Counted from the stretch's first letter, positions 1 to 9,504 are shown. The stretch is 64,000 nucleotides of DNA from CAYWCV01 sp964629885 (GCA_964629885.1 CAZVRJ010000001.1:62001-126000), one strand, 5' to 3'. The notes: generated by a model from the letters alone, not told the origin. A program made the numbers and translations.

Positions 1-1236
1 AGGAGCCTTCAGTTGTAGGATATGATCCATTCTAACGGCTAGTACTGCTCGAATATCTGACTTTTTCCAGGCATACCGTCCTTGAGGTGTGATAACAAAG
101 GTATCTGTAATTCTGAATATATGCTCAAAAGCCAGTTCAGGGTGTCGCACCATCCATATACCCCTAACCACTACTTCGTCGTCTTCACCTTTTCTGGCAC
201 TGATCGTGTTATAATATGCAGGCAACCCATGACCCACTACTGTCCCCAACAAGTCGATGACATTCTCGCCACCTATGGTGTACTTTTCGACTTCTTTGCC
301 CTCGATGGCAAGCTCGATGACAAACGATGGGTCGGTAAGCAGATCTCGGTATCTCAATTCGGATGGAAGTGATAGCGTAGCCCAGCGATGTGCAACTAGT
401 GAGGCAATTCGTCCTTCGGGAACAGCAAGTTGTTCGCGGCTGGCAGGTACCCAATGCCCGGTATTGGACCTTCGGGTGAATGAACGTTCGTTTGTGTAGT
501 AATCGATTTCAGGAAGCCTGTATGAGTAGGAGTTCGCCTTTTGCGATAGCCCGTAAAACACACTTGGCTCGTATTCTATCGGTAAAGAGTTTCCCTCTGA
601 TGTTGTGAGCATGCTAACCAAGTAATCACGATAGAGCACGCTTTGCCCCTGAAGCAAAAGATCCAATGTGGGTGTAATCCTTACACGAAGTCTCGAATTT
701 CCGGCATCTGACGCCAACAGTGGGCCATCTTCGTCGATCGTCAAATAGAAACTGCTTGGGTTGAGTCCAGGGTTGGCTCTCACATATTGCAGCAGTTGCG
801 ATTCTTTGCTGCCTAGAAACGATGTTTCGACTCGAATATAGTTCGAGGCAACTACACCCCTGAGGTATGCTTCGTCCTTTACCAATGCAGACCATATAAT
901 TCGTGCGGCAATGATTTGAGCAGGTTTAGATATGTATGCATCGGCAACCGAACCCAAATCCAAAAATTCCCCAACGTCATAAATTTGGCCATCGTGTGTG
1001 AGATGCAGCTCCAACTTGCGCTCGCCCTCCGACGTGTTGTACGTTCTGATGATGCTCTTGCCCAAAAGGGTGCTTCCTCGTACTTCGTCGTCAGCCATAA
1101 GTTGCGCATTCACCCTATCAACCCACGATTCATACACAACTTTGGGAAAAGATGGTGCAAATCGATCGCTGGCAAACATTGCGTTCGGCATGCACAAAAG
1201 CACTATCGATAAGAGAATGATTGAGTGACGGGTCAT
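1..1236 (-). CDS. Exported protein of unknown function, cut by the left edge
   Basis: An open frame runs from an ATG at 1236 to base 1 without a stop, giving 412 residues of an incomplete protein. The N-terminus has a classical signal peptide: a short basic start, a leucine/isoleucine core and an Ala-X-Ala-like end near residue 22 (MFAS). The rest is soluble-looking, with no membrane segment and no motif I recognise. It starts 11 bases after the stop of the exported protein at 1248-2273 and reads in the same direction, so it is probably the last or a late gene of the run containing the adenylate cyclase. The location (periplasm or cell surface) is inferred from the signal peptide. I do not recognise the family. 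The frame itself is secure because it holds over 1.2 kb and matches the neighbouring operon's direction. Confidence 0.8.
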   Translation of the reverse strand, partial: MTRHSIILLSIVLLCMPNAMFASDRFAPSFPKVVYESWVDRVNAQLMADDEVRGSTLLGKSIIRTYNTSEGERKLELHLTHDGQIYDVGEFLDLGSVADAYISKPAQIIAARIIWSALVKDEAYLRGVVASNYIRVETSFLGSKESQLLQYVRANPGLNPSSFYLTIDEDGPLLASDAGNSRLRVRITPTLDLLLQGQSVLYRDYLVSMLTTSEGNSLPIEYEPSVFYGLSQKANSYSYRLPEIDYYTNERSFTRRSNTGHWVPASREQLAVPEGRIASLVAHRWATLSLPSELRYRDLLTDPSFVIELAIEGKEVEKYTIGGENVIDLLGTVVGHGLPAYYNTISARKGEDDEVVVRGIWMVRHPELAFEHIFRITDTFVITPQGRYAWKKSDIRAVLAVRMDHILQLKAP

Positions 1237-1247
1237 TATCTCTAAGT

Positions 1248-2273
1248 CTATCTAATAATTTCGAACATATTGAGGTCGATGAGCGTGCCATCCTCAAATG
1301 GTTCGGATTGCCAAGCTCTTACATAAATGAGAGGCTGATCTTCGTTGCTGAAGTCGATCATGAACGATAAGTAACCTTCGTCGGAATAGGTGGATGACGA
1401 CCATTTTTGGAATACCTGCACCCAATAAATTTCTTCGTAATCGGGATGTTTGAGGATGTTAATACCGCTGAAGTCCACGTTCACAAAGGCATTGTTGCGA
1501 AATATCACACTACGTAGTCGGTCGATGTACTCGGTCTTGGTCTGACGATTCAATCGGAATCGCTCGCGTGTCACCTCGTTGTCACGAGTTCTAACCATAC
1601 TTCCACTGTCGCCATACTCCGTAATCCTGGTTCCGGTTATGATCAGCGCCTTGTCACTGAACTGCAGCTCAATATAATCGGCATCTTTGCGGTTGTAGGC
1701 GGTTTTTATCTGCTCAAGGTATGTGATGATGGTACGCAAGCGATAATCGTCCTCAAGACTCTCGGCGTTTTGAATAATCATATTGAACTGATGCTCTTCA
1801 ATGGCAAAACGGGCATCGGTCAGTTTGCCATCTGCATCGAAATTGAGGATCAGCTCAAGCGACCTATTTCCGTCGCTGGGTCCGGACGTGACATACATCC
1901 TCCTGATTTCGTAGGTGTTCTGGTTCAGCATGATCACCTGCGACCGAAGCTCCCCGGCATTGGCGCGGATCCCTGAAGTCTTGACAAGATCGGTGAGACG
2001 TTCAGCTCCGTACGCCCCTTCGCCCGTGCCGATGTTGGCGGGTAGTTCGACTCTGCCTTTGTTGGGATCATAACGGTTGATGGCCGTCATTACGGCCCCG
2101 GCATTGCGCTCCAACATGGAGACGACATCTCTGCCTGGCCCATCGGTGAGGATAACCCTAACCTCTTGGGTAGCTTGTGCAAAAGCTTGTACCTGTGCAA
2201 AAGTGATTGTTATTAGAGCAACGAATAAAAATCGAATCATGAAGTGTGGCTGCAAAAATCGTGTGGACATCAT
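1248..2273 (-). CDS. Exported conserved protein, NTF2-like middle region suspected
   Basis: A 341-residue protein with a signal peptide (hydrophobic core around IRFLFVALITITF, then AQAFAQ-type cleavage region). The chosen ATG at 2273 overlaps the cyclase stop as ATGA, which suggests translational coupling. An in-frame ATG at 2291 or at 2240 is also possible; the 2240 start would give the tightest signal peptide. The middle and C-terminal parts alternate short helices with many beta strands and end in a segment (YSDEGYLSFMIDF, then NEDQPLIYVRAWQ) that resembles conserved exported proteins of Bacteroidota, which I associate loosely with NTF2-like folds. No catalytic motif is visible. Its tight coupling to the membrane cyclase suggests it works with the cyclase's outer domain, but that is inference. 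Confidence 0.8.
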   Translation of the reverse strand: MMSTRFLQPHFMIRFLFVALITITFAQVQAFAQATQEVRVILTDGPGRDVVSMLERNAGAVMTAINRYDPNKGRVELPANIGTGEGAYGAERLTDLVKTSGIRANAGELRSQVIMLNQNTYEIRRMYVTSGPSDGNRSLELILNFDADGKLTDARFAIEEHQFNMIIQNAESLEDDYRLRTIITYLEQIKTAYNRKDADYIELQFSDKALIITGTRITEYGDSGSMVRTRDNEVTRERFRLNRQTKTEYIDRLRSVIFRNNAFVNVDFSGINILKHPDYEEIYWVQVFQKWSSSTYSDEGYLSFMIDFSNEDQPLIYVRAWQSEPFEDGTLIDLNMFEIIR

Positions 2274-3397
2274 TGTAGAGATCGTACCCATATAGCTCTC
2301 TTTCCAGAATAACGCTGGGCAAGTGTGCTTATTTCCTCGTTTGTATCTAGGTTTACAAACCTTGAGTTTGTGTAAACCAAGAATGCATCGACTGGAGAGG
2401 AATCGGTTGCCGTTGGGTCAATAACCGCCACCAATACACCCTCAATGCTTGAAAGGCTGTCTCTGGTAGCATATATCGCCATGGCCCCCCTGTCGGTTTC
2501 GCGCCGAAGCGCCCGCTGCAACTCTTGCCAATTTCCCGATGAGGTTACGGAAGCGTATTGTAGTCTGAACCTGTTGAGGGCATCAGACGAACCCTGGTTT
2601 TGGGGAGGCACCTGGCGAACAGGTGTTTGTTCGGAATCGTTTCTATCGTTTACAGCTGTGGTGTCGGGCTGCGATGGTTCAGAGACAGATGTGTCGGGAG
2701 CAGCGCCAGTGGTATCGGGCATTTGTACTGTGAGGGAATCGGTTGACCCATTTGTGTTTGACAAATCGAACACTCTGCCACCCCACATGAAATATGCTGC
2801 AACAAAAACAGCAATTACGCCAAGAGTTGCGACACCTGTAGCTGATGTTGGACTAAAGTGATACCTCGGCTTCTCGTCAAGATCGATGCAGAACAGCTCG
2901 ACGGGTTTTTGGATACTCTTTAACCTCTGTGGACCCAATCTGCGGATCGTAAGGTCGATCTTGTTATAAATCTGGTCGTAAACCGATCTGGTGATGACAA
3001 TTTCGCCGGGCTGAGCCTGAGTGTATATTCGGGATGCAAGGTTTACACCATCACCATAAACGTCGTTCGACTCAAATACCACGTCGCCAATATGGAGTCC
3101 AATTCTGACTTGAATCTTTCGCTCGTTGGCAACAGATCCATTGTACTGACGGAGCTCACGCTGGATTGCAATAGCACATCTCGCAGCCTGAAGGGCACTT
3201 TGAAACTCCACCAAAAAGGCATCGCCCATGGTCTTAATTTCATTGCCCCCAAGCGACCTGAAGATGGGTCGAAGCATTTCGCGGTGCAGCTGCAACAGTT
3301 CGAGAGCCAACTCTTCGTTACGCTGTGTCATGGCACCGTATCCGACTACGTCGGTGAACATGATGGCAGTAAGTCTACGCTCAGCCGAAGACAACAT
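2270..3397 (-). CDS. Membrane-anchored class III adenylate cyclase
   Basis: A 375-residue protein. Residues 1-175 are a class III nucleotide cyclase domain, which makes cyclic AMP from ATP. The expected catalytic residues are visible: metal-binding Asp16 (FTDVVGYG) and Asp59, substrate-binding Lys55 (KTMGDAF), an Asp at 112, and the transition-state pair Asn119 and Arg123 (VNLASR). The Lys/Asp pair favours ATP over GTP. A single membrane segment lies at about 187-204, followed by a Ser/Thr/Asp/Pro-rich linker and a C-terminal domain of about 110 residues that should lie outside the cytoplasm. This order, catalytic domain first and external domain last, is the reverse of many receptor cyclases. 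It overlaps the next exported protein by four bases. Activity is well supported; the signal is unknown. Confidence 0.9.
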   Translation of the reverse strand: MLSSAERRLTAIMFTDVVGYGAMTQRNEELALELLQLHREMLRPIFRSLGGNEIKTMGDAFLVEFQSALQAARCAIAIQRELRQYNGSVANERKIQVRIGLHIGDVVFESNDVYGDGVNLASRIYTQAQPGEIVITRSVYDQIYNKIDLTIRRLGPQRLKSIQKPVELFCIDLDEKPRYHFSPTSATGVATLGVIAVFVAAYFMWGGRVFDLSNTNGSTDSLTVQMPDTTGAAPDTSVSEPSQPDTTAVNDRNDSEQTPVRQVPPQNQGSSDALNRFRLQYASVTSSGNWQELQRALRRETDRGAMAIYATRDSLSSIEGVLVAVIDPTATDSSPVDAFLVYTNSRFVNLDTNEEISTLAQRYSGKRAIWVRSLQ

Positions 3398-3463
3398 GGC
3401 CCTTACATTTAGAATGATACTTTCTTAACCAGATAAGATACGAAATCCAAGGCTCACTTGCCC

Positions 3464-4474
3464 TTAAGCTCGTTTTCTGGTTCGGCTGACATAAAGAAGC
3501 ACGACAGGGGTCGTAAGCATGACCGTCACAAACACCAGTGCGTGTGAGGCAAGGGCATACGTGAAGCCAGCAATTTCCGGTATGCCGTATAGTATATAAA
3601 GGCTTTTTTGGACAAAAAGGTGGTAGGTTCCGATTCCACCAGGCGATGGAATAACGACACCCACCGACGAAACAACCGTGATCACCAAAGCCTCGATAAG
3701 CCCTAAATATTCCATACCACTGCCAGGCAACATCGAGAAAGATACACCAGCCATAGCGACGTAACAGCCCCAAAGTCCAACCGTCAAAAGCAAAAACCTG
3801 ACTGGGTGCTGAATATTTCTGATTGATAACAAACCATCCTTGAAGTGGGTACCAAAAGTGATCAACCGCTCTCGAAACGACCTAATTTTGTCGTGCTTTT
3901 CAGCCAGTTTGCCAAGTGCCCACCAAGCTACTGTTGCAATAACTATGCCTGAAATTGCCATAACCGCCAATCGCAGATATAAGCCGCTCAGTTCATCGCT
4001 GGCGTCTAGTCCAAGCAAGTCAACAATCAGTTTTGAATCTGTGAATACAAAGAAAAAGACAACCAACAACAGAGCCACTAGCACCATCATGTCAATAATT
4101 CGTTCGAGCACCACTGTACCCATTATGGCCGCGACAGGCTTGTCTTCCTTCTTTGCAACGTAATAGCATCTGGTAATCTCGCCCAATCGCGGGACGGCGT
4201 AATTCACGGCATAACCGTTCATCACTCCTGCAAGCAGCACACGTCGACTCGATGGAATTCGGTCATGCTCAGCCAATAGCTTCCATCTCTCCATGCGAAG
4301 CCAGAAACTGGCTAACGTGAGACCCACGAAATACACAACCCAGCCTGTCTGGATCTGCGACCACGTTTCGCCGACCTCACCAATATCTATGCTGCGAATG
4401 GCCAACCACAAGAAAGCTCCACCAATAAGTATACTGATGGAGATCTTGACGATGTTCTTCGTTACGGTATTCAA
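3464..4474 (-). CDS. Flippase-like integral membrane protein (UPF0104/LPLAT-TM, AglD-like)
   Basis: A 336-residue integral membrane protein with about eight hydrophobic segments, starting with one at residues 9-26. The pattern, including WLRMERWKLLAE after the second segment, the NYAVPRLGEITRCYYVAKKE loop, the VVLERIIDMMVLV helix and PSPGGIGTYH near the C-terminus, is that of the UPF0104 family. The family is related to the membrane part of lysylphosphatidylglycerol synthase and to AglD. Members are thought to be lipid or glycolipid flippases or their helpers; no soluble aminoacyl-transfer domain is present here. It lies 21 bases after lolA and 66 bases before the cyclase in the same run, so it belongs with envelope genes. 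The family call is firm; the substrate is unknown. Confidence 0.85.
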   Translation of the reverse strand: MNTVTKNIVKISISILIGGAFLWLAIRSIDIGEVGETWSQIQTGWVVYFVGLTLASFWLRMERWKLLAEHDRIPSSRRVLLAGVMNGYAVNYAVPRLGEITRCYYVAKKEDKPVAAIMGTVVLERIIDMMVLVALLLVVFFFVFTDSKLIVDLLGLDASDELSGLYLRLAVMAISGIVIATVAWWALGKLAEKHDKIRSFRERLITFGTHFKDGLLSIRNIQHPVRFLLLTVGLWGCYVAMAGVSFSMLPGSGMEYLGLIEALVITVVSSVGVVIPSPGGIGTYHLFVQKSLYILYGIPEIAGFTYALASHALVFVTVMLTTPVVLLYVSRTRKRA

Positions 4475-4495
4475 CTATCAGGAATTAGTGCAAAC

Positions 4496-5125
4496 TTAAT
4501 TCCTAAGGTCGATAATTTCTGCCGATTTCGGATAATTTAACGTGAACACCTGTGCATCTGGCTTCAGAAACGTTCCGAACGAAAACCTTGAGATGATAAC
4601 GTTTCCGCTTTGATCCACGGCAGTGATTCGGATAGGCAATGCCTTGTCGTCCAACTCAATTTCTATAGCACTGAATAGGGCAAATGGGTCCTGCGACGTC
4701 ATTACCACAACGCTGTTTCTGCCGTTGTTTGGGCCGTTCTTGATGGTATACTCTTTTAATGATCCATGCAGAAACCGCGATGGTGAGTAATCGTCCTCAT
4801 CCGAATTGTATGGACTGATGATTACCTGGTTTTTTTCCGAATTATACACATGCGAGGAGTTGCCATCTACGATTACCAATCCGGATCTCATCGACAGCTT
4901 GTAGCGGTCTTTATCAATCCATACCTCGCCAAGTGTTGTGAGTGTGTCGCCGGTGTACGAATCGATGAATGAATGATTCAACTGCGAGTGAAACAATTCA
5001 CCACTGGCAAAACGTGAGCGCAGCGTGTCGAACATTTTGTTTCCTGTCGACTCGCCTTGAGCAAGTACCTGAAGTGGCATGAATACAGAAACTACCACCA
5101 AAATGGCAATTAATTTACATCTCAT
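4496..5125 (-). CDS. lolA: Outer-membrane lipoprotein carrier protein LolA
   Basis: A 209-residue periplasmic protein with a signal peptide (MRCKLIAILVVVSVF, cleavage near VLAQ). The mature part fits the LolA fold, a half-barrel that binds lipoprotein acyl chains and carries them from the LolCDE transporter to the outer membrane. The pattern of LTTLGEVWIDKDRYKL, then DGNSSHVYN, then DPFALF and a C-terminal FSFGTFLKPDAQVF is typical of the LolA/outer-membrane lipoprotein-sorting family. The start at 5125 overlaps the ftsK end by 11 bases; a longer frame upstream reads back into ftsK and lacks a signal peptide at its front, so I rejected it. The ftsK-lolA neighbour order is common in bacteria, which supports both calls. 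Confidence 0.88.
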   Translation of the reverse strand: MRCKLIAILVVVSVFMPLQVLAQGESTGNKMFDTLRSRFASGELFHSQLNHSFIDSYTGDTLTTLGEVWIDKDRYKLSMRSGLVIVDGNSSHVYNSEKNQVIISPYNSDEDDYSPSRFLHGSLKEYTIKNGPNNGRNSVVVMTSQDPFALFSAIEIELDDKALPIRITAVDQSGNVIISRFSFGTFLKPDAQVFTLNYPKSAEIIDLRN

Positions 5126-7652
5126 CGAGGTCGCGAAGATGTTGCTCCAGTTCCTCTTCGTCGGCAATAAGTACCTGCCTAGCTGAGCTACCTTGGTACT
5201 TGCCGACAATTCCGGCGTTGAAGAGTTGATCAATAATACGGCCTGCACGTCCATAGCCTACCTTTAGCTTTCGTTGAAGTAAGGATACTGACCCCTGCTG
5301 ATGTAGTACCACAACTTTTGCCGCTTCCTCAAATAACGCATCCCGATCTTCCAAGACAGATTGATTGCTCGACTCTCCATTCGGATCTTCCACCACTGGT
5401 AACATGTACCTACGGTCGTAACCGCGTTGGTTTCCGATGAATGAAGTGATGCGCTCGACCTCCTCAGTTGAAACGAATGCGTTCTGGATGCGGATCATGG
5501 GACCACCAGCCGAGAACAGCATGTCTCCACGTCCAACGAGTTGGTCGGCACCCATAGTATCTAGGATAGTGCGCGAGTCAACTTTAGATGCAACCTTGTA
5601 AGCAATACGGGCCGGAAAATTGGCCTTGATGGTGCCCGTAATCACGTTTACCGACGGACGCTGTGTGGCAACCACAAGGTGGATGCCAACTGCACGGGCA
5701 AGCTGTGCAATTCGGGCAATCGGTTCCTCGATCTGCTTCCCAGCAGTGATCATGAGATCGGCCAATTCATCAATTATCACAACGATGTACGGAAGGAACT
5801 TGTGGCCTAAGTCGGGTTCAAGTTGACCTGCCTTGTATTTGATATTATAGGCTTTAAGGTCGCGTACCATCGCCATTTTAAGCAAGTCGTAGCGCTCATC
5901 CATCTCTTTACAGACACTGTTCAAGATTTCGAGGACCTGAGAAGTATCGGTTATGATGGCCTCTTCAAAATGCGGCAACGTGGCCAAGAAATGATTCTGG
6001 ATGTTCTGATACAGCGACAGCTCGATTTTCTTAGGGTCGACGAGGACGAACTTCAAGGTCTCGGGGTGGCACTTGAAAAGAAGACATGCCAAGATGGTGT
6101 TGATACCTACCGACTTACCAGAACCTGTTGCACCTGCAATGAGAAGGTGGGGCATTTTGGTGAGGTCGATCATGAAGACCTCGTTCTCGATGGTCTTTCC
6201 GAAGGCGACCGGTAAATCCATGTCGGTTTCCACAAACTTGCGCGTATTGATTACCGACCGGGCAAAGACAACCTCTCGTTTATGATTTGGCACCTCGATG
6301 CCAACCATAGCCTTTCCTGGTATCGGGGCAATGATCCTCAGGCCGTGCACTGCCATTGCCATCTTCAGGTCGTCGGCATAGCTCTCAATACGGCTGATCT
6401 TCACATCGGGGGCAGGTGTAAGCTCGTAAAGGGTGACCGTCGGACCCACAATGGCGTCGATGCTGATAATATCAATGCCGTGCCTACCCAGCTTATCGAG
6501 AATGATCTGCTTTTTTTCGTCAATTTCGGCGTAATCGACCGACTTACCCTCATTCGGCGGCGTGTCGAGCAAATCGATGGTTGGAAAGCTGTATTTGATA
6601 TCGGGAACAGTGCGCTCGAGATCTTTTTGGCGACGCGACAGCTCATCGTCGGAGGCTTGCTCATCGCCTTCACCAATAAAAACTTTAACCTCGACTCCGT
6701 CCGTTTTGGTCACAATTTCGCGTTCCGGCTTGTCGAGTATCGCTCGTGGGGGTTGTGCATCTAATTCGGCTTGTGCCGCCAGTTCGGCTACTCTGCGCTC
6801 TTCGGCTCTGCGCTTCGAGTCGGCAATCCTAGCCTGAATAGCAGCTTCCCTCTCTTCTTCTATGCTCGGTTTTTTACCGTTTGCACCGTTGATTGCGACA
6901 TCCGGTTCGTCGGGACTTACTTGGCGTCGTGTCGGTTTTGAAACGGGCTCGTCCTCGAAGGTGGCTGATCGCACTTTGTCCTTCTTTTCCATTTCGGCCA
7001 GCTCGGCCTTGGCCTTGGCTTTCTCTTTGCGATTTATATTCCACGCCTTGATTCGGTCGATCATGCCTTGAACATCCTTGTCAATAACAAAAAGACCTGT
7101 AACTAGTACCAGCAATCCCAATATGATTGGTGTTCCAACATCACCGGTAAATTGCTGCAGCAATTTCGATATCGACGCGCCAACGGCACCGGCCCATTTC
7201 AAGCTTAGTGCCTCGCCGGCCTCAAACCAATTAATAATATACCCAGCAATCGTAGAGAATAAGAACAACAGATAGGTACCAAGCATGGTTATACCGTTCA
7301 GGTGTAACAACGGCTTGCTTCTGAAAACGTACCATCCGTAAAGTAAACCGAGCATGGGGATTATGAGGCTGAAGTAGCCAAAGCCATTTCTGACGAATCC
7401 ATGCGATATCCAAGCACCCAAAACACCGAGACCGTTCTTTACACGCTGCGATTCTTCAGCACCGGATGTTAATCCACCAAAACCCAGGGCTTCGATATGT
7501 GCCTGGTCCCCATCGCTGTAAGTCACGATGCTTACGGAAATTAGTATCGATATACCAATGATGACAATACCGAGTATCTCCAGCTTTCGCTGGTGCGATA
7601 GTCCTGATAATGCTTGGTCTTTGACCGTTTTTCTGTTCTTGCGCTTCTCCAT
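5115..7652 (-). CDS. ftsK: DNA translocase FtsK
   Basis: An 845-residue protein that couples cell division to chromosome segregation by pumping DNA through the septum. Residues 25-190 carry four to five membrane segments. Residues 205-350 form a charged, low-complexity linker. The motor follows: Walker A GATGSGKS at 507-514 and Walker B IVVIIDEL at 623-630. The last 65 or so residues are the winged-helix gamma domain (KLKVGYGRAGRIIDQLFNAG), which reads polarity sequences on the chromosome and activates XerCD. Length and order match the family. It starts seven bases after comB and overlaps lolA, so it is co-transcribed within the leftward run. Confidence 0.97.
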   Translation of the reverse strand: MEKRKNRKTVKDQALSGLSHQRKLEILGIVIIGISILISVSIVTYSDGDQAHIEALGFGGLTSGAEESQRVKNGLGVLGAWISHGFVRNGFGYFSLIIPMLGLLYGWYVFRSKPLLHLNGITMLGTYLLFLFSTIAGYIINWFEAGEALSLKWAGAVGASISKLLQQFTGDVGTPIILGLLVLVTGLFVIDKDVQGMIDRIKAWNINRKEKAKAKAELAEMEKKDKVRSATFEDEPVSKPTRRQVSPDEPDVAINGANGKKPSIEEEREAAIQARIADSKRRAEERRVAELAAQAELDAQPPRAILDKPEREIVTKTDGVEVKVFIGEGDEQASDDELSRRQKDLERTVPDIKYSFPTIDLLDTPPNEGKSVDYAEIDEKKQIILDKLGRHGIDIISIDAIVGPTVTLYELTPAPDVKISRIESYADDLKMAMAVHGLRIIAPIPGKAMVGIEVPNHKREVVFARSVINTRKFVETDMDLPVAFGKTIENEVFMIDLTKMPHLLIAGATGSGKSVGINTILACLLFKCHPETLKFVLVDPKKIELSLYQNIQNHFLATLPHFEEAIITDTSQVLEILNSVCKEMDERYDLLKMAMVRDLKAYNIKYKAGQLEPDLGHKFLPYIVVIIDELADLMITAGKQIEEPIARIAQLARAVGIHLVVATQRPSVNVITGTIKANFPARIAYKVASKVDSRTILDTMGADQLVGRGDMLFSAGGPMIRIQNAFVSTEEVERITSFIGNQRGYDRRYMLPVVEDPNGESSNQSVLEDRDALFEEAAKVVVLHQQGSVSLLQRKLKVGYGRAGRIIDQLFNAGIVGKYQGSSARQVLIADEEELEQHLRDLDEM

Positions 7653-7659
7653 AGCAAGA

Positions 7660-8385
7660 CTAAGGTACGATAATACCGTCTTTCATGTATGGCACTATCG
7701 TTATACTGTCGAGTTGGCTACAGTATGAGATGTCGTTCGGGTCTGCAATATCTTTCAAGCGGATGGCATGGTTGCTTTGCGAAACGGCTGCCTCAATATC
7801 GCTTGAGTACTTTTGGTACAATACATGGGCAAGTTTTGCCCCATCGGTTGCATCCTCACGGAGCACTCCCTCGCTCAGTCTGTCGATGATTAGTCCGGCA
7901 CACAGCATATCTTCGAGCGAAAACCGCGATTTCCACCCAGCGCAAATTATGATGATATCGCCTTCGCCGTTACGCAATTCATCGACCACAGCGGCGGCGT
8001 TCAAGAAGCATCCTATCAAAATCTTGCGGGCAAGCGATGCCCTCGTTACGGCCTTGGTACCATTGGTCGTGTTCATGATCATTGTTTTGCCGTCTACCAC
8101 TCCCCTCGAATACTCCATGGGGGAATTCCCAAGTTGGTAGCCATCAATTTTGCGACCATCCTTTTCGCCACACAAGAGAACGCTCTTGGGATCTAGGTTT
8201 GCGGCAATTTTGCTAGCTGCTGACATATCCTCGACGGCGATGATGCCTTTGGCACCGTTGATCAACGCCGTGACCATACTAGAACAGGCACGTAACACAT
8301 CGATGACTACAACGGTCTTATTGCGGACCTCTTCTTCTTGAAACGACAGAGCCGTCGAGAATACATCAATCTGATAATCTCTCAT
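7660..8385 (-). CDS. comB: 2-phosphosulfolactate phosphatase family protein (ComB)
   Basis: A 241-residue protein of the ComB family, known from methanogen coenzyme M synthesis, where it removes phosphate from 2-phosphosulfolactate. Family hallmarks are visible: VVVIDVLRACSSMVTAL near residue 25, CGEKDGRKIDGYQLGNSP in the middle, and TTNGTKA followed by ASLARKILIGCFLN. Members are widespread in bacteria that make no coenzyme M, so the role here is open; sulfolactate metabolism is one option. The chosen ATG at 8385 overlaps the gcvT stop as ATGA, and a longer upstream frame would run inside gcvT. No other coenzyme M or sulfolactate gene is visible in the window. Confidence 0.88.
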   Translation of the reverse strand: MRDYQIDVFSTALSFQEEEVRNKTVVVIDVLRACSSMVTALINGAKGIIAVEDMSAASKIAANLDPKSVLLCGEKDGRKIDGYQLGNSPMEYSRGVVDGKTMIMNTTNGTKAVTRASLARKILIGCFLNAAAVVDELRNGEGDIIIICAGWKSRFSLEDMLCAGLIIDRLSEGVLREDATDGAKLAHVLYQKYSSDIEAAVSQSNHAIRLKDIADPNDISYCSQLDSITIVPYMKDGIIVP

Positions 8386-9482
8386 GATTTCTTGACAAAT
8401 GGTGGTTTTTGAGTCGTGGCGGGCATTAGCTTGCCACGTATATCGATAGCTATGGGTTGTCCGGGTTTTGACCAAGAAAGATCAACATAGGCCATTCCGA
8501 CGCCTTTCGAGAGGGTTACAGACTGGGTGCCGCTGGTCACTTCTCCGATTTGTTCGCCTTCCGGATTACGTACAATATAATGGGATCTTGGGATGGCTTT
8601 CTCATCTTCCATCAGGAAGCCGGTCAGTTTTCGGGATATTCCTGCTTCTTTCTGCGATAAAAGGGCTTCCCGTCCGACAAAATCTCCTTTTTCTAGCTTG
8701 GTTATCCAAGCTAAACCTGCTTCAAGTGGAGAGGTTGTGTCCGATATATCGTTTCCGTAGAGTGCATATCCCATTTCGAGGCGAAGGGTGTCGCGCGCGC
8801 CAAGCCCACACGGCTTAAGCCCAGTGCTGGTACCAGCACCCATAATGGCGCTCCAAATCGCAGCGGGATCCGTTTGATTCACGTCAAAATAAATTTCAAA
8901 TCCAGGCTCTCCAGTATAACCTGTAGCAGAGACTATCACATTGTCGAAACCGGCAACATTGCCGACCGCAAAGTGGTAATAAGCGATTGAGGCAAGATCG
9001 ATGTCTGTGATCTTAGACAAGATCTCTTCTGACTTTGGTCCCTGAAGTGCCAAAAGGGCGTAATCATCCGATTTGTCGTCAATCACAACGTCGTCAGCTT
9101 GGTGCTGCTTCATCCAGGCAACGTCTTTATCGCGGTTGGAGGCGTTTACGACCACCATGTAACTATCATCGGCAAGCATGTAGATGATGAGATCGTCGAC
9201 GATGCCTCCGTTTGGATAGCACATCGCCGAGTACTGCGCCTTACCCGGCACGAGTTTCGATACATCGTTAATGGTGATGTACTGCAGGTATCGCAGCGCA
9301 CCCGAGCCGCTCACAAAAACTTCACCCATGTGGCTCACATCAAATATCCCGGCATTTTCCCTTACAGCGGCATGCTCAACCTTGATTCCTTCGTATTGGA
9401 CTGGCATTTCGAATCCACCGAAGTCGATGAGTTTGGCACCGGCGTTTTTGTGCATCTCGTAGAAGGGAGTTCTTTTTAACAT
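8382..9482 (-). CDS. gcvT: Glycine cleavage system aminomethyltransferase (T protein)
   Basis: A 366-residue protein that transfers the aminomethyl carbon from the H protein to tetrahydrofolate and releases ammonia. The start at 9482 gives the typical opening LKRTPFYEMHKNAGAK, then DFGGFEMPVQY and FDVSHMGE. The middle contains SATGYTGEPGFEIYF, and GLGARDTLRLEMGYALYG gives the conserved Asp/Arg region. The C-terminal barrel (EVTSGTQSVTLSKGVGMAYV) completes the domain set. The other glycine cleavage genes (gcvH, gcvP) are not in the window, so the system is split. It lies between a small cupin protein and comB. No glycine riboswitch is visible upstream. Confidence 0.95.
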   Translation of the reverse strand: MLKRTPFYEMHKNAGAKLIDFGGFEMPVQYEGIKVEHAAVRENAGIFDVSHMGEVFVSGSGALRYLQYITINDVSKLVPGKAQYSAMCYPNGGIVDDLIIYMLADDSYMVVVNASNRDKDVAWMKQHQADDVVIDDKSDDYALLALQGPKSEEILSKITDIDLASIAYYHFAVGNVAGFDNVIVSATGYTGEPGFEIYFDVNQTDPAAIWSAIMGAGTSTGLKPCGLGARDTLRLEMGYALYGNDISDTTSPLEAGLAWITKLEKGDFVGREALLSQKEAGISRKLTGFLMEDEKAIPRSHYIVRNPEGEQIGEVTSGTQSVTLSKGVGMAYVDLSWSKPGQPIAIDIRGKLMPATTQKPPFVKKS

Positions 9483-9504
9483 GTTACGTTCGTATGATTG
9501 ATAG

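Noticed and set aside
82..1228. Several short frames on both strands near the left edge
   Set aside because: One open minus-strand frame covers 1-1236 without a stop and starts with a signal peptide; the short frames are its shadows.
9483..9504. Glycine riboswitch before gcvT
   Set aside because: Only 22 bases separate gcvT from the upstream gene, too few for an aptamer.
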